Part shown: in pieces, positions 27,606 to 36,332 of the stretch
Layout: each line of letters starts with the position of its first letter
How positions within the stretch are numbered: position 1 is the first letter of the stretch
DNA from: Agarilytica sp033852165
GTDB lineage: Bacteria; Pseudomonadota; Gammaproteobacteria; Pseudomonadales; Cellvibrionaceae
Assembly (NCBI GenBank): GCA_033852165.1
Contig: JAWSUZ010000022.1
Span: 4,291 to 68,290, forward strand
Reading direction: 5' to 3'
DNA length: 64,000 nt
Notes under the pieces: generated by a model
Database searches by the model: none
The model's input: the letters and a program-made list of their open reading frames with translations, nothing else
What the model was told of the DNA's origin: nothing
Program-made: the position numbers and the translations under genes

Positions 27606-28149
27606 TTGTATTTAAAAAACCCCACGGAGTTAAATCGTAATAGCACTTTGCGGCGGTATCCTGTTACTGAAATGCTACTGTCTGATTTTTTTCAACCTCA
27701 TTTGAATCCTGTTTTTATGGTGAATGATGAGCTTCAATCGCAATATAGGCGAGTATATCCCTTATAACCGTAGCACAAAATCTCATCGCTACAGATAAGG
27801 ATAAATGATAAGCGACGGATGAATTCAAAGAGCCAAGGCCTATATGTTTGCTATTCTATATAACAGGGTGATTATTCGCTGACTGTATATCGTGAGTCCC
27901 TTATTAGTATCGGCATCACGATATGTAACATGGCTGATTAGTACCTATCCGTAAACAGTTATCGACTGCGGAAAAATATAGACGGTCATTTTTTCGATAC
28001 TAGATATAGTTGTTTGCAACAAGTAAGCGGCCATATCTAGCAGAGAGAACCTGACCGTTCGAATATTACCTCGCTACGATCCTGTTTCCCGGTGGCTATT
28101 AGAAAAATCACTCAGATTATTCCTTGTAATTGAAAACGGGGTAGAAAAC
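27606..28149. other. Divergent region between chemoreceptor and CheY genes, holding a palindromic element
   Basis: The 544 bases contain one copy of an imperfect palindrome family (27953-28087), described separately. The rest shows no gene or clear promoter. Confidence 0.5.
27953..28087. repeat. Palindromic element, copy 1 (second copy at 38508-38677)
   Basis: The centre is a perfect hairpin, TTGTTTGCAACAA (28010-28022). Around it CTAGATAT (28000-28007) pairs with ATATCTAG (28033-28040), ACGGTCA (27982-27988) with TGACCGT (28052-28058), and AAACAG with CTGTTT at the ends. ACTGCGGAAAAATA on the left, CCTCGC and ACGA on the right, and the loop pattern are shared with copy 2. Paired bases differ between the copies in a compensating way. 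Confidence 0.75.
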
Positions 28150-28530
28150 GTGGCAACAGTTTTAGTTGTGGATGATAGTGCTTTTTTGGCAGAGAAGATA
28201 AAAGGTTTTTTGGAGTCAAATGGGCATAAAGTTGTCGGGTCCGCAGAAGATGGCAACGAAGGATTTACAATGTACAAGGAATTAAAACCCAACCTCGTGA
28301 CCTTAGATATCACCATGCCTAATCGAGATGGTCAGGAGTGCCTGGCCGACATTCTTAGTTTTGATAGTGGGGCGAAAGTCGTTATGGTTTCGGCAATCGA
28401 CGATCAACGTGTGATTGTCGATTGTATGAATCTTGGCGCTAAAGGATTTATTGAAAAGCCATTGAAATTTAAAAACAAAGAATTTTGTGAAGACTTTATT
28501 GATACCATTAAGCAAGCTTTGACGCGCTAG
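28150..28530 (+). CDS. CheY-like single-domain response regulator
   Basis: The protein has 126 residues and is a complete receiver with nothing attached: D8-D9, phosphoacceptor D53 (LVTLDITMPNRDG), S81 and K103 (FIEKPL). The start is GTG 28150 (MATVLVVDDSAFLAEKI); an upstream GGGG may serve as ribosome binding site. It has the usual CheY size. The next gene, 297 bases downstream in the same direction, encodes a CheX-domain protein, and CheX proteins dephosphorylate CheY. The pairing suggests that this receiver is its substrate. The chemoreceptor gene is divergent on the other side. Confidence 0.92.
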   Translation: MATVLVVDDSAFLAEKIKGFLESNGHKVVGSAEDGNEGFTMYKELKPNLVTLDITMPNRDGQECLADILSFDSGAKVVMVSAIDDQRVIVDCMNLGAKGFIEKPLKFKNKEFCEDFIDTIKQALTR

Positions 28531-28827
28531 ACGGACGGCAACAGTAAACGTTTATATTATTCCCAATGTTCGTGAACGATAGGGAACGAAAAACGTGCAA
28601 TCAAATGACTTGAATGTTTTCATGTGTGGTAGGGGTTGAATATAAAGTGGCGGTTGTATGTTACGTAAAGTTTGAATGTGAGGAATTAATTAGCTATGAG
28701 ATAGCATTCGTAGCCCTCAATTCCGAACGTTAAGATTATCTTACGGAAGAAAAGTTTTGAATGATTGTGATCGCAATCTAATCCGAAACCACCAAAGCGC
28801 TGTTCGAATTGATAGAAGGACTACACC

Positions 28828-30096
28828 ATGATAGATCGCCAGCTTTCGGAAAATATGATAGAAAGTGTTTCTGACGGTTTCTTTGCTGTTTTAAGTGATA
28901 TGTTTGATCGGAACCTTCAGGTTCAATCGAGTCAACTTAACCTCCTCGAAAGTTTTAAGCCCCAGGGCGATGTCATTGTGCATATCGATTACATTGGCTC
29001 GGTGGTGGGTTTAGTGGCGGTATCCGCATCAGAAGATGTATTTGGTCTCTGTTTTGATTTGGAACGCCGTGATGAAACGGAAATATCGGAAGAGGAATAT
29101 TTTAACGAGCTGGTTGGACCACTCAAAGAATGCATGAATACGGTCGCGGGCAAGTGTTTGCCCATATTATCTGGGCATATTTCATGTGTGAGTATGCTGG
29201 CACCTAAAGTTTTATATGGGAATATATCGTACCCTAAAACCCCTTGCTTAGAAAAAATCGTGAAGACGAATGTTGGGGATTTTTCTTTCTATTTTTTAAT
29301 CGATCGAATGAAGCTCGATACAGCAAAAGCAATTTCGCGATTAGAGTCATCAGATCGTACAACAAAAAGTGTCATAGAATCGATGAGTTTACTGTACAAA
29401 AACTTAGAGACGACACAGCTGCAAGTTCTTAGCGAAGTTGGTGATACCATTTCCCATATTCAAAAACTTAAAGTATATATTGAAGATAAGCAGAAGGACG
29501 GAGAGGACGTCTCGGAAGAGGCCGTGTCGGCGCTCAGTAATCTGAAGAACACGCAAGATCTTATGAGCAAGCGCTTGTCAGACATCGTACATGATATCAA
29601 TATGTTTAAAGGCATGCTTTTACATGACTTACGGGTAACCAAAGTCCGTGAGTCCGATACTTTGAGGGAGGTGAGCTTGGTGGGTTTGCTCTCTGGACAT
29701 TCCGACTTAAGTTTTTTTTCGGATATCGATAAAGGTCTCCTCGTTATAAATGTTAATAACGTATATAACCATAATGATAGCGGTGTTCATGTTTGGGTAA
29801 AAAATGTTACTGATTGTGCAAAATCTCTCTCGATTGAGTACGTACGTTGTTCCTCACATTTTCTCGAGATTTCACAACTTTATCCGGGTTTCTTAGGGCG
29901 GGGAAATGTTCGTTCGATCTCTGCCCACTATTTTTGCCCTAGTTGCGAATTTAAAGAAGAGTTTGAATTGCATATTGATCAGATCGACACCCACCTTGAT
30001 GTCCCAACAGTAGAATGTAATTGTGGTAACGACATGGAGTTATGGGAAGGGTGTGATCAATCCGGATTGGTTAAGTACTTAAATGATTTACATTAA
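28828..30096 (+). CDS. CheX-domain protein with C-terminal STAS-like and zinc-ribbon region
   Basis: The protein has 422 residues. Residues 1-165 form a CheX/CheC-type phosphatase domain with the ExxN motif at E101 and N104 (PLKECMNTVAGK). In CheX this pair is used to remove phosphate from CheY. Residues about 165-270 are a helical coiled-coil stretch. From about 280 to 366 there is a STAS-like fold (LLVINVNNVYNHNDSGVHVW, then YPGFLGRGNV), followed by C370-x2-C373 and C397-x-C399, which look like a zinc site. A CheX-STAS-zinc arrangement is not one I know from chemotaxis. The AAGGA ribosome binding site is good. The upstream CheY is the likely substrate; the STAS part may couple it to a partner-switch or complex. 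Confidence 0.8.
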   Translation: MIDRQLSENMIESVSDGFFAVLSDMFDRNLQVQSSQLNLLESFKPQGDVIVHIDYIGSVVGLVAVSASEDVFGLCFDLERRDETEISEEEYFNELVGPLKECMNTVAGKCLPILSGHISCVSMLAPKVLYGNISYPKTPCLEKIVKTNVGDFSFYFLIDRMKLDTAKAISRLESSDRTTKSVIESMSLLYKNLETTQLQVLSEVGDTISHIQKLKVYIEDKQKDGEDVSEEAVSALSNLKNTQDLMSKRLSDIVHDINMFKGMLLHDLRVTKVRESDTLREVSLVGLLSGHSDLSFFSDIDKGLLVINVNNVYNHNDSGVHVWVKNVTDCAKSLSIEYVRCSSHFLEISQLYPGFLGRGNVRSISAHYFCPSCEFKEEFELHIDQIDTHLDVPTVECNCGNDMELWEGCDQSGLVKYLNDLH

Positions 30097-30300
30097 CGGA
30101 ATGTGAAAAGTGTAAGCTAGAAAAGCTAAAGGCGTTCTCAATCAAAACCATACCGTGCCCTGCCGATTGCTTACTTCAATGATACGGATTCAGACTGAGA
30201 GTGGCGATTTTTGCAATGAGGAATATGCGAGGGGAGGGCTGATATTGTTTATTGTTGCCCTGTAGGGGCTTCATTTTAGGCCAACGTGCTTTAAGGCGCG

Positions 30301-32553
30301 TCAGACAGGAATGCTAAGGTGAACGACGGTCCCGCCCCCAACGTTAGAATCGACGGTCACATCGCCTCCAAGCTTCACGGCGATACTCCTTACGGCATCC
30401 ATTCCTACCCCTCGCCCACTAATTGTCGAGACATTGTCTTTAGTTGAAAATCCGGCATGAAATATCAGGTCGAGTATCTCCGGATCGCTCAATCGAGAAA
30501 GTGCTTCTGAAGAGATGATATCTTTTTCGACGGCTTTCGATCCGATAATTTGAGGATCTAAGCCCGCACCATTGTCTCGAACAGAGAAACGGTGCCAACC
30601 TTCTGCAAGCGCGTATTCAATGGTAACCCGGCCTTTTTCTTTGCCTTGCTCTTCACGCACACTATTGGGTTCTATACCGTGATCCATCGCGTTGCGGATC
30701 AAATGAACAATGGCGTCATCCACATTTTTAATGACATCCGTATGTAAAAACACATCCCCGCCAACAACTTCCAAGGTGGCAATGTCTTTTTTACTTGAAC
30801 GTACATACTTGTCGATGAGTTTTCGGTACTTACGAGAATAGTCGCCGAATTTTTTAGATTTTAAAGCGATGATTGCTTTAGATACTTTCTCAGCGTTTAG
30901 GGTTTTGGTATCCCAACTAATATGCAGAAGATGATCGTACAGATCTTTATCGATAGACAATAGATTGCTGTCACTTTCACTTCGTATTTGCCGTTTTAAC
31001 TCGATAATTTTTTCGAGCTCGTTTTGTGTGTGTGCGACGGCGTCGTGCCAGGAACGCGTATTTTCGTCCTCATCCAAGTCGTGGCCATCAACGGTGATGG
31101 TACTAAGGAAGTTCTCGATATGTCCTAAACGGTAGGCAAGCTCCTCGAATCCGAGGGTGCCACCATGACCTTTTTGGGTATGGGCTTCTCGGAATAGTCG
31201 CACCTTGTGTTTACATACCTCATTGGGATTCAACTGTGCCATAGCTTTGAGCATGTCGACACTGCACTGCAAAAATTCGCCAATTTCTTCATTGTCATGG
31301 CCAATTAATGCCATAACACGGGAAGTAGACAGGGCGTTTTCTTTCTCGGATTTGGCGAGTTCTTGCTCGGCACGACGTTTTTCGGTGATGTCTGAAGCAA
31401 GTACCATGATCTTGGGCTGACCCTCGCTTTCTCGTATTAATTTGTAATCCATCTTGATGATATGTTCTTCCCCGTCAATCATCTCTTTGATTTCTTGTAT
31501 CGGGGCAAGGCGAGCGTACTTTTTCCACTGACGGTCGACAAATAGTAACGACATCACCATTCCAGTCCACTGACTTAGGTTCTCCAAGTCTTTTCCGCTG
31601 GCACCCATAAGTTGTGATAAGTTGGAGTCTTTAAAACGGGTTGTTTTAAATATTTCTTCCGCTTTTAGCGAGTGGGATTCATTAACGCTAAGGTCGGCGT
31701 TAAAGGTGAAGATGCCTTGCTCAATCGAATTGAGAATGTTGGTCACTTCATTTTTGGACGCTTCCAACTCGGTGGTACGTTGTTCGACCTTTTGGTCCAA
31801 ATTAGCAATATGATCTTTTATCGATATACGCATGATTTCGAATGTATTATTGAGTACACCAATTTCATCGGTGTCCGTATTACTGATGCAGTGATCCAAG
31901 TCTCCTCGGCCTAATGTTTGGGCTACACCAACTAAAGACTGAATGCGGCTAAAAATCCGGTTAGTTTGGATGATGATTAAAATCACCAGAACCACGAGAA
32001 AAATACCCAGTCCGATAAAGACAGACTGAAAATTCTTGGATTGTTTACGCATATCATCGAGAGCATTGCTGAAATCGATAAATTTATTCAATCGGTAATT
32101 TTCAATGTCAGTATTTATGGAAATTGCATCGGAAGCAATTTCTTGTCCTCTCTTAACGATATCGTCGCTGGCGCCATCAACGATATAGCGGGTTACAATG
32201 TCAACTCCACTTTTTTGGTAATGTTGGTAGCGTTTATGAGCTTCTGCCAGGTTTTTATCATGGTCCAATGCCTGCAGCTTTTCGATGATGTCGGAAAATT
32301 CTTGGTTATATTCTTCAACTTCCAGAAGTAGATCTTCATCTTCTTCGTATATCGCGGTGAGAATAGTTGTTTTGGTTTTCTTGACAATTTCAACTAATTT
32401 TGTGGCGTCGTTTAGGCTGGGGTATGAGATGTTTTCGACGTGTGAGCTTTTGTCGATAATTAGATCGCTGCCGTAAATACCATAGCCGATAGCGATGTTG
32501 ACCGACAGTAGTATAAGAGTAAGCGATATCAGCGCTTTGGGTTTTAAATTCAT
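30301..32553 (-). CDS. Membrane-anchored CheA-like histidine kinase (HPt plus ATPase)
   Basis: The protein has 750 residues. In order it has a membrane helix (about 8-27), a periplasmic four-helix-type domain to about 175, a second membrane helix (178-196), HAMP (about 197-250), and a coiled coil. Then come a PAS-like domain (about 272-392) and an HPt-like domain whose phosphoacceptor is probably H458 (REAHTQKGHGGTLGFEEL). A CheA-type ATPase domain follows with N621 (HLIRNAMDHGIE), DNGAGL (660-665) and GRGVGMD (713-719). The CheA P2, dimerisation and CheW-like regulatory domains are missing. It therefore senses directly instead of through receptor arrays. Nearby CheY-like proteins are the obvious targets. 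It converges on the CheX-STAS gene. Confidence 0.88.
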   Translation of the reverse strand: MNLKPKALISLTLILLSVNIAIGYGIYGSDLIIDKSSHVENISYPSLNDATKLVEIVKKTKTTILTAIYEEDEDLLLEVEEYNQEFSDIIEKLQALDHDKNLAEAHKRYQHYQKSGVDIVTRYIVDGASDDIVKRGQEIASDAISINTDIENYRLNKFIDFSNALDDMRKQSKNFQSVFIGLGIFLVVLVILIIIQTNRIFSRIQSLVGVAQTLGRGDLDHCISNTDTDEIGVLNNTFEIMRISIKDHIANLDQKVEQRTTELEASKNEVTNILNSIEQGIFTFNADLSVNESHSLKAEEIFKTTRFKDSNLSQLMGASGKDLENLSQWTGMVMSLLFVDRQWKKYARLAPIQEIKEMIDGEEHIIKMDYKLIRESEGQPKIMVLASDITEKRRAEQELAKSEKENALSTSRVMALIGHDNEEIGEFLQCSVDMLKAMAQLNPNEVCKHKVRLFREAHTQKGHGGTLGFEELAYRLGHIENFLSTITVDGHDLDEDENTRSWHDAVAHTQNELEKIIELKRQIRSESDSNLLSIDKDLYDHLLHISWDTKTLNAEKVSKAIIALKSKKFGDYSRKYRKLIDKYVRSSKKDIATLEVVGGDVFLHTDVIKNVDDAIVHLIRNAMDHGIEPNSVREEQGKEKGRVTIEYALAEGWHRFSVRDNGAGLDPQIIGSKAVEKDIISSEALSRLSDPEILDLIFHAGFSTKDNVSTISGRGVGMDAVRSIAVKLGGDVTVDSNVGGGTVVHLSIPV

Positions 32554-32660
32554 TCCGCATTCCGATGAATTTTATCGGATTATCTGTTCCAACAAACAAT
32601 CCATTCATAATGCTTCGCAAATGGCGTTAAAATTCACAACTTTAACGAGCACTTTAATGT

Positions 32661-32694
32661 GCGTGATACGACCATTATTCATTCAGTATCACGC
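32661..32694. promoter_or_regulatory. Perfect 9-bp inverted repeat in a divergent promoter region
   Basis: GCGTGATAC (32661-32669) and GTATCACGC (32686-32694) are exact reverse complements with a 16-base spacer. They lie between the CheA-like kinase gene and the outer-membrane protein gene. A dimeric regulator site is possible. Confidence 0.4.
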
Positions 32695-32730
32695 TGAAGT
32701 ATAGACGAATAACGGACTCTGAATGTGGTA

Positions 32731-32754
32731 TTGGCTATAAATAGTTATAGCCAA
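32731..32754. promoter_or_regulatory. Perfect 10-bp inverted repeat with a 4-base loop
   Basis: TTGGCTATAA (32731-32740), loop ATAG, then TTATAGCCAA (32745-32754). It lies about 178 bases before the outer-membrane protein start codon. It may be an operator or a leader hairpin; no T-run follows. Confidence 0.45.
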
Positions 32755-32931
32755 AGGATATATTGACGAGTGGTTTTCAACAATATTTTGCGTAATGTAA
32801 CATCCCATTTAAACGGAGTTAAATCATATTGGTTATTGCTTAATATTGAGCTATACCTAAAAAGTGCGTCGCTGTATTCATGGCAAGTATGGCCAGTTTT
32901 AGAGATGAACTATGTCAAAGGTTGGTTAAAT

Positions 32932-34359
32932 ATGAAACTGTTCACGTATTTTAATCGTCACTCACAAATACTGCATGTATTTCGAGTTTTGTTTTTTTAC
33001 ATTGGAGCATTTTCTAGTGTCAGCGTTTCTGCAAACCCTATGGATACCCTTGGGGCTTGGTCTGGATCTTTGTCTGATAGAACTGACGGCGCTATTAATT
33101 TAAGCGGTTATATTAATGCGCATTATATGAAACACGATGGGCTGCCACGTTTTCGAGGAAAGGATTTAAACGAACCGATCATACAAGTTCGTGAGGCGTC
33201 AATATTTGCCGATATTCTACTAGGCGATTACGTAGTTTTTTCGACAGAGCTAGAAATGAGTTACGATTTTAGCGATGAGGATACAACCGGACGTGATGAG
33301 AGCTTTAAATCCAGTTTAAATTACTACTATTTTGATTTTGATATTGCATCGGTGTTCGAATGGGAAGTCGATGAACAAGGGGGGTTAAATCTACGTTTTG
33401 GCCGTATTCTCGTTCCTTTCTTACAAACCAATGAAAACAAACCGAACTTCAAGCAAAACCTAATGAGCCAACCCTTTACTGCGTGGCAGTTTGCGCCGGT
33501 TAATAATGTGGCTTCTAGCTTTGATCAATTTGGTTGGACGGATATGGGGCTAATGATCAACTGGTTCCGGGAAATGGATGCAGGAACGATTAGCGTGAAA
33601 GCTTCGGCAATTAATGGTTTGGGAGTTGATGGGGAGATCTTAGATACCACTCAGGTCCAATTGGATTGGCAGATGAGAATGCCGAACGGCATGCTTATGG
33701 TGACGCCGGACGGCGACGCCGTATACCCCACGGTGAGAACCCGCGACGGCTTATTTAACGCCCGGTCCGAATGGGATGATATGGATGATGTCAACGGATC
33801 TCTGGCCTATACCCTGCAAGTATCCTATTCACCTTTTAGTATCCCCTTAAACGTTGGCGTTTCTTGGTATCGCGGTGCCTGGAATAGCGATGCGACGAAA
33901 GGCTTGAAGATGTGGGGCCTACACGCGAGTTACGACGGGGCTCGATGGGGCATAAAAGGGGAGCACGGCGGTGCATCGGTTGAGCAAAACGCCGGAACGA
34001 ACACCATTATGATGGGCCCAGCCCCGATCAATACCTCGACCGGTGATTACAATATGTCGGCCTCATTTATCGAGGCAGATGTCGATGTATTACAGTACGG
34101 AGCCGGCGATGTACGGTATGTAAAATTGATTTATCGTTACGACACCGTCAATACCAATGATGAAGCCATATTTACACCCTTTGATCGCTCACGACACACC
34201 TTTGGTGTCGAGTGGGAATTTACCCACAATATACGGCTTCGATTCGAACACCAGCGGCATACCCTGGAGAATTATGATGCGTCCCCGATGCCGTTTAGGA
34301 ATGCCGGTGGCGAAGAAAACGTTACCATGAACATGTTCTCAATCATTGCGTACTTTTAA
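32932..34359 (+). CDS. Outer-membrane beta-barrel (porin-like) protein
   Basis: From ATG 32932 the product has 475 residues, beginning with a signal peptide (MKLFTYFNRH, a hydrophobic core, cleavage after SVSVSA). The mature part alternates hydrophobic and polar residues in many strands (INLSGYINAHYM, VFSTELEMSYDF, LRFGRIL, YTLQVSYSPF, RYVKLIYRYD). It ends in an aromatic residue (SIIAYF), as barrels inserted by BamA do. It resembles general or phosphate-selective-porin-like families, but the ligand cannot be told. An in-frame GTG at 32770 was rejected as start because it would bury the signal peptide. The next gene starts 15 bases after the stop, so it is co-transcribed. Confidence 0.85.
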   Translation: MKLFTYFNRHSQILHVFRVLFFYIGAFSSVSVSANPMDTLGAWSGSLSDRTDGAINLSGYINAHYMKHDGLPRFRGKDLNEPIIQVREASIFADILLGDYVVFSTELEMSYDFSDEDTTGRDESFKSSLNYYYFDFDIASVFEWEVDEQGGLNLRFGRILVPFLQTNENKPNFKQNLMSQPFTAWQFAPVNNVASSFDQFGWTDMGLMINWFREMDAGTISVKASAINGLGVDGEILDTTQVQLDWQMRMPNGMLMVTPDGDAVYPTVRTRDGLFNARSEWDDMDDVNGSLAYTLQVSYSPFSIPLNVGVSWYRGAWNSDATKGLKMWGLHASYDGARWGIKGEHGGASVEQNAGTNTIMMGPAPINTSTGDYNMSASFIEADVDVLQYGAGDVRYVKLIYRYDTVNTNDEAIFTPFDRSRHTFGVEWEFTHNIRLRFEHQRHTLENYDASPMPFRNAGGEENVTMNMFSIIAYF

Positions 34360-34374
34360 GAGGAGGGTGACATC

Positions 34375-34764
34375 ATGAAATACTTATCATATTTAAAAGC
34401 CTTCTCTTTCACCGGTACTATTAGCGCAGTGATTATTAGCATTTTATTACTCGGTTCTACGGGCGTGCATGCTGCTGACATTAACGTTTATCTGGTGTAT
34501 GTCGGGGCCGATAAAAAAATAGTGAAAATCATACGCTCCAGTTTGCCGAAAGATCTGGCGGTGAGAAAATACAACGCGTCAATGTTGTTGATGGCGGATT
34601 ACTCGGGAAAACAAAAAGTAATTGCAAAGCTATCCAAAGCTAAACTGGTTGTTTTTATGGGTGATAGTCCTAAAAAGCTATTGGGTCAGCACCAGTTTAA
34701 AAAGCAGATCACCATATCCGGGGCTGGTGAGGCCGAACTTAAGCAAATATTGGGTGCCTTGTGA
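34375..34764 (+). CDS. Small exported protein, function unknown
   Basis: The 129-residue protein has a long signal peptide (hydrophobic about 12-30, cleavage after VHA at about 33). A compact alpha/beta domain of about 95 residues follows (INVYLVYVGADKKIVKIIR, VVFMGD, ISGAGEAELKQILGAL). The rest is Lys-rich. The layout suggests a Rossmann-like periplasmic domain, perhaps a trimmed substrate-binding or periplasmic partner protein. I cannot name a family. It follows the barrel gene after 15 bases with a GAGGAGGGTGA site and precedes the CheX-kinase gene by 53 bases. It may therefore link an outer-membrane event to signalling; that is inference. Confidence 0.75.
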   Translation: MKYLSYLKAFSFTGTISAVIISILLLGSTGVHAADINVYLVYVGADKKIVKIIRSSLPKDLAVRKYNASMLLMADYSGKQKVIAKLSKAKLVVFMGDSPKKLLGQHQFKKQITISGAGEAELKQILGAL

Positions 34765-34817
34765 TTTGTAATGGGCGGTTGTTTTTATAATGATGTTTTT
34801 GTAAGTGATACACTTGT

Positions 34818-36065
34818 ATGCTGCATAAAGAATTAATTTTGGATCTGTTTTGCAAGTCATTTGTGGAGTATCACAATGATATTGTTGAATCAGATCTGGA
34901 GGTAATATCAAAAAAAGAGTCAGAGGTTCCGAATTATCAGCCAGAAGACGGAGCCGTTTTTTTTATTGAGTACCATGGAACTTGTCATATTTATTTAATC
35001 ATTACCGCGATGGAGAGCGTTTTTGAGAAACTTTACGGTATTGGAGATCCAGAAAAGAAAAATATGGGAGTGGGCGAGACAAGAGATCAGTATATCCACC
35101 CCATAAAAGAAGTGTTGAATACGGTTTCTGGGCAGCTCTTGGAATCCCTGCAAATAGGCGGGCATGTATTAACGACACGTCCCCCCAAAGCCGTGATTGG
35201 GTCGATATACTTACCTAGCCTTACGGCTAGTATCTCGACTTGCGAAACCAACTATGGCGAAATGAGTTTTGCAGTCTGTGTTGACCTTATGCAGAACAAA
35301 TTGCAACGCCGTCTTGACAAGGCCGAAGCCGTCGCAGAGGCCAAGTCACAATTTATTTCCAATATCTCCCATGAGCTTCGTACCCCCTTGAATTCCATTA
35401 TGGGTTTCGTTCAGCTACTGCAGAGGCATAGCGGTTTTCAAGTGGATGAGCGGTTTTTAAAATATGTAGCGGCGATAGAAAAGAACAGTTCCAGCTTATT
35501 GGAATTGATTAATGCCACTCTGGATATGACCAACATTGATATCGGGTCGCTTACCTTGTTTCGGCAAACTGTCAATGTGTCGTCAATCATTAAAGTTGTC
35601 GCAGAAGCGAATATGAAAAAAGCGGAAGAGAAAGGCTTATTTCTTTTTGAATTTGATCTCGATGAAACAATTGAAATTCAGGCCGATGTTGAACGTCTGA
35701 CGCAAATGCTAAAAATATTGATATCTAACGCGATAAAATGCACAAAGTCTGGCAGCGTTATGGTGACGATGAAAATTTACGAAAAAGCGACATTATTTGT
35801 TAAACAAAATGTCCCGGCGCTCGCCATTATTGTTGAGGATACCGGTATGGGAATTGACAGTGAGGATATCCCAAAATTATTTCACCGTCTAACCCAGCTA
35901 GATGAAAGCGCCACGCGGGAAATTAAAGGTGCCGGAATGGGGTTGAGCATAGCGATGGCACTCGCAAACCTACACGGCGGTAATATCGAAGTTGAAAGCA
36001 CTGTTGGTGAAGGCAGTACCTTCACGCTCTTATTGCCTACGGGAATAAACCCTACTCTCGGCTAG
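34818..36065 (+). CDS. CheX-histidine kinase fusion
   Basis: The protein has 415 residues. Residues 1-160 form a CheX-type domain with the ExxN motif at E98 and N101 (PIKEVLNTVSGQ). It is clearly related to the N-terminus of the 28828-30096 protein, both then having PPK/APK, a G-x-I segment and a later GEMSF/GDFSF strand. A short coiled coil leads to HisKA with H185 (ISHELRTPLNSIMGF). The ATPase follows (ILISNAIKCT, DTGMGI, GAGMGLSIA). All catalytic motifs are present. It has no membrane segment. A phosphatase domain in the sensor position of a kinase is unusual: it could remove phosphate from a CheY-like partner or act purely as a binding domain. It is probably in an operon with the barrel and small exported protein. 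Confidence 0.85.
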   Translation: MLHKELILDLFCKSFVEYHNDIVESDLEVISKKESEVPNYQPEDGAVFFIEYHGTCHIYLIITAMESVFEKLYGIGDPEKKNMGVGETRDQYIHPIKEVLNTVSGQLLESLQIGGHVLTTRPPKAVIGSIYLPSLTASISTCETNYGEMSFAVCVDLMQNKLQRRLDKAEAVAEAKSQFISNISHELRTPLNSIMGFVQLLQRHSGFQVDERFLKYVAAIEKNSSSLLELINATLDMTNIDIGSLTLFRQTVNVSSIIKVVAEANMKKAEEKGLFLFEFDLDETIEIQADVERLTQMLKILISNAIKCTKSGSVMVTMKIYEKATLFVKQNVPALAIIVEDTGMGIDSEDIPKLFHRLTQLDESATREIKGAGMGLSIAMALANLHGGNIEVESTVGEGSTFTLLLPTGINPTLG

Positions 36066-36332
36066 TGGCGCGAGTTTTTACGCGATGTTGAAGTTTCGTG
36101 TTGGATTATCTCAGCCATTCCTCTATTTTCCCCCTTGTTAGAAACCCTTTTTTAGTTCAAATGTGACTCGTGTCAAAAAAGGCGCGTATGACCTGTTTCT
36201 GGCTGTTGAATGCCGAGGCAAAGCCTGCTCGTGAACTATACTGGACGTGCGCGAGAAGAGACTTTATTTGAAGTTTTGTCATTTAAATATTTTCCGCGAC
36301 AGATTGGGTTAATGACTGTCGGAAGCTAAGGT

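Larger units (their letters stand above)
32554..32931. other. Divergent regulatory region between kinase and outer-membrane protein genes
   Basis: The 378 bases contain the two perfect inverted repeats listed separately. The frame of the outer-membrane protein stays open leftwards to a GTG at 32770. That extension would hide the signal peptide behind 54 residues, so I treat it as non-coding. Confidence 0.5.

Noticed and set aside
27953..28087. Palindromic element as an integron attC site
   Set aside because: It lacks the conserved GTTRRRY and RYYYAAC end boxes and no integrase or cassette-like genes are present.
32770..32931. 54-residue N-terminal extension of the outer-membrane protein
   Set aside because: It starts at GTG with no good ribosome binding site and would place the clear signal peptide at residue 55.
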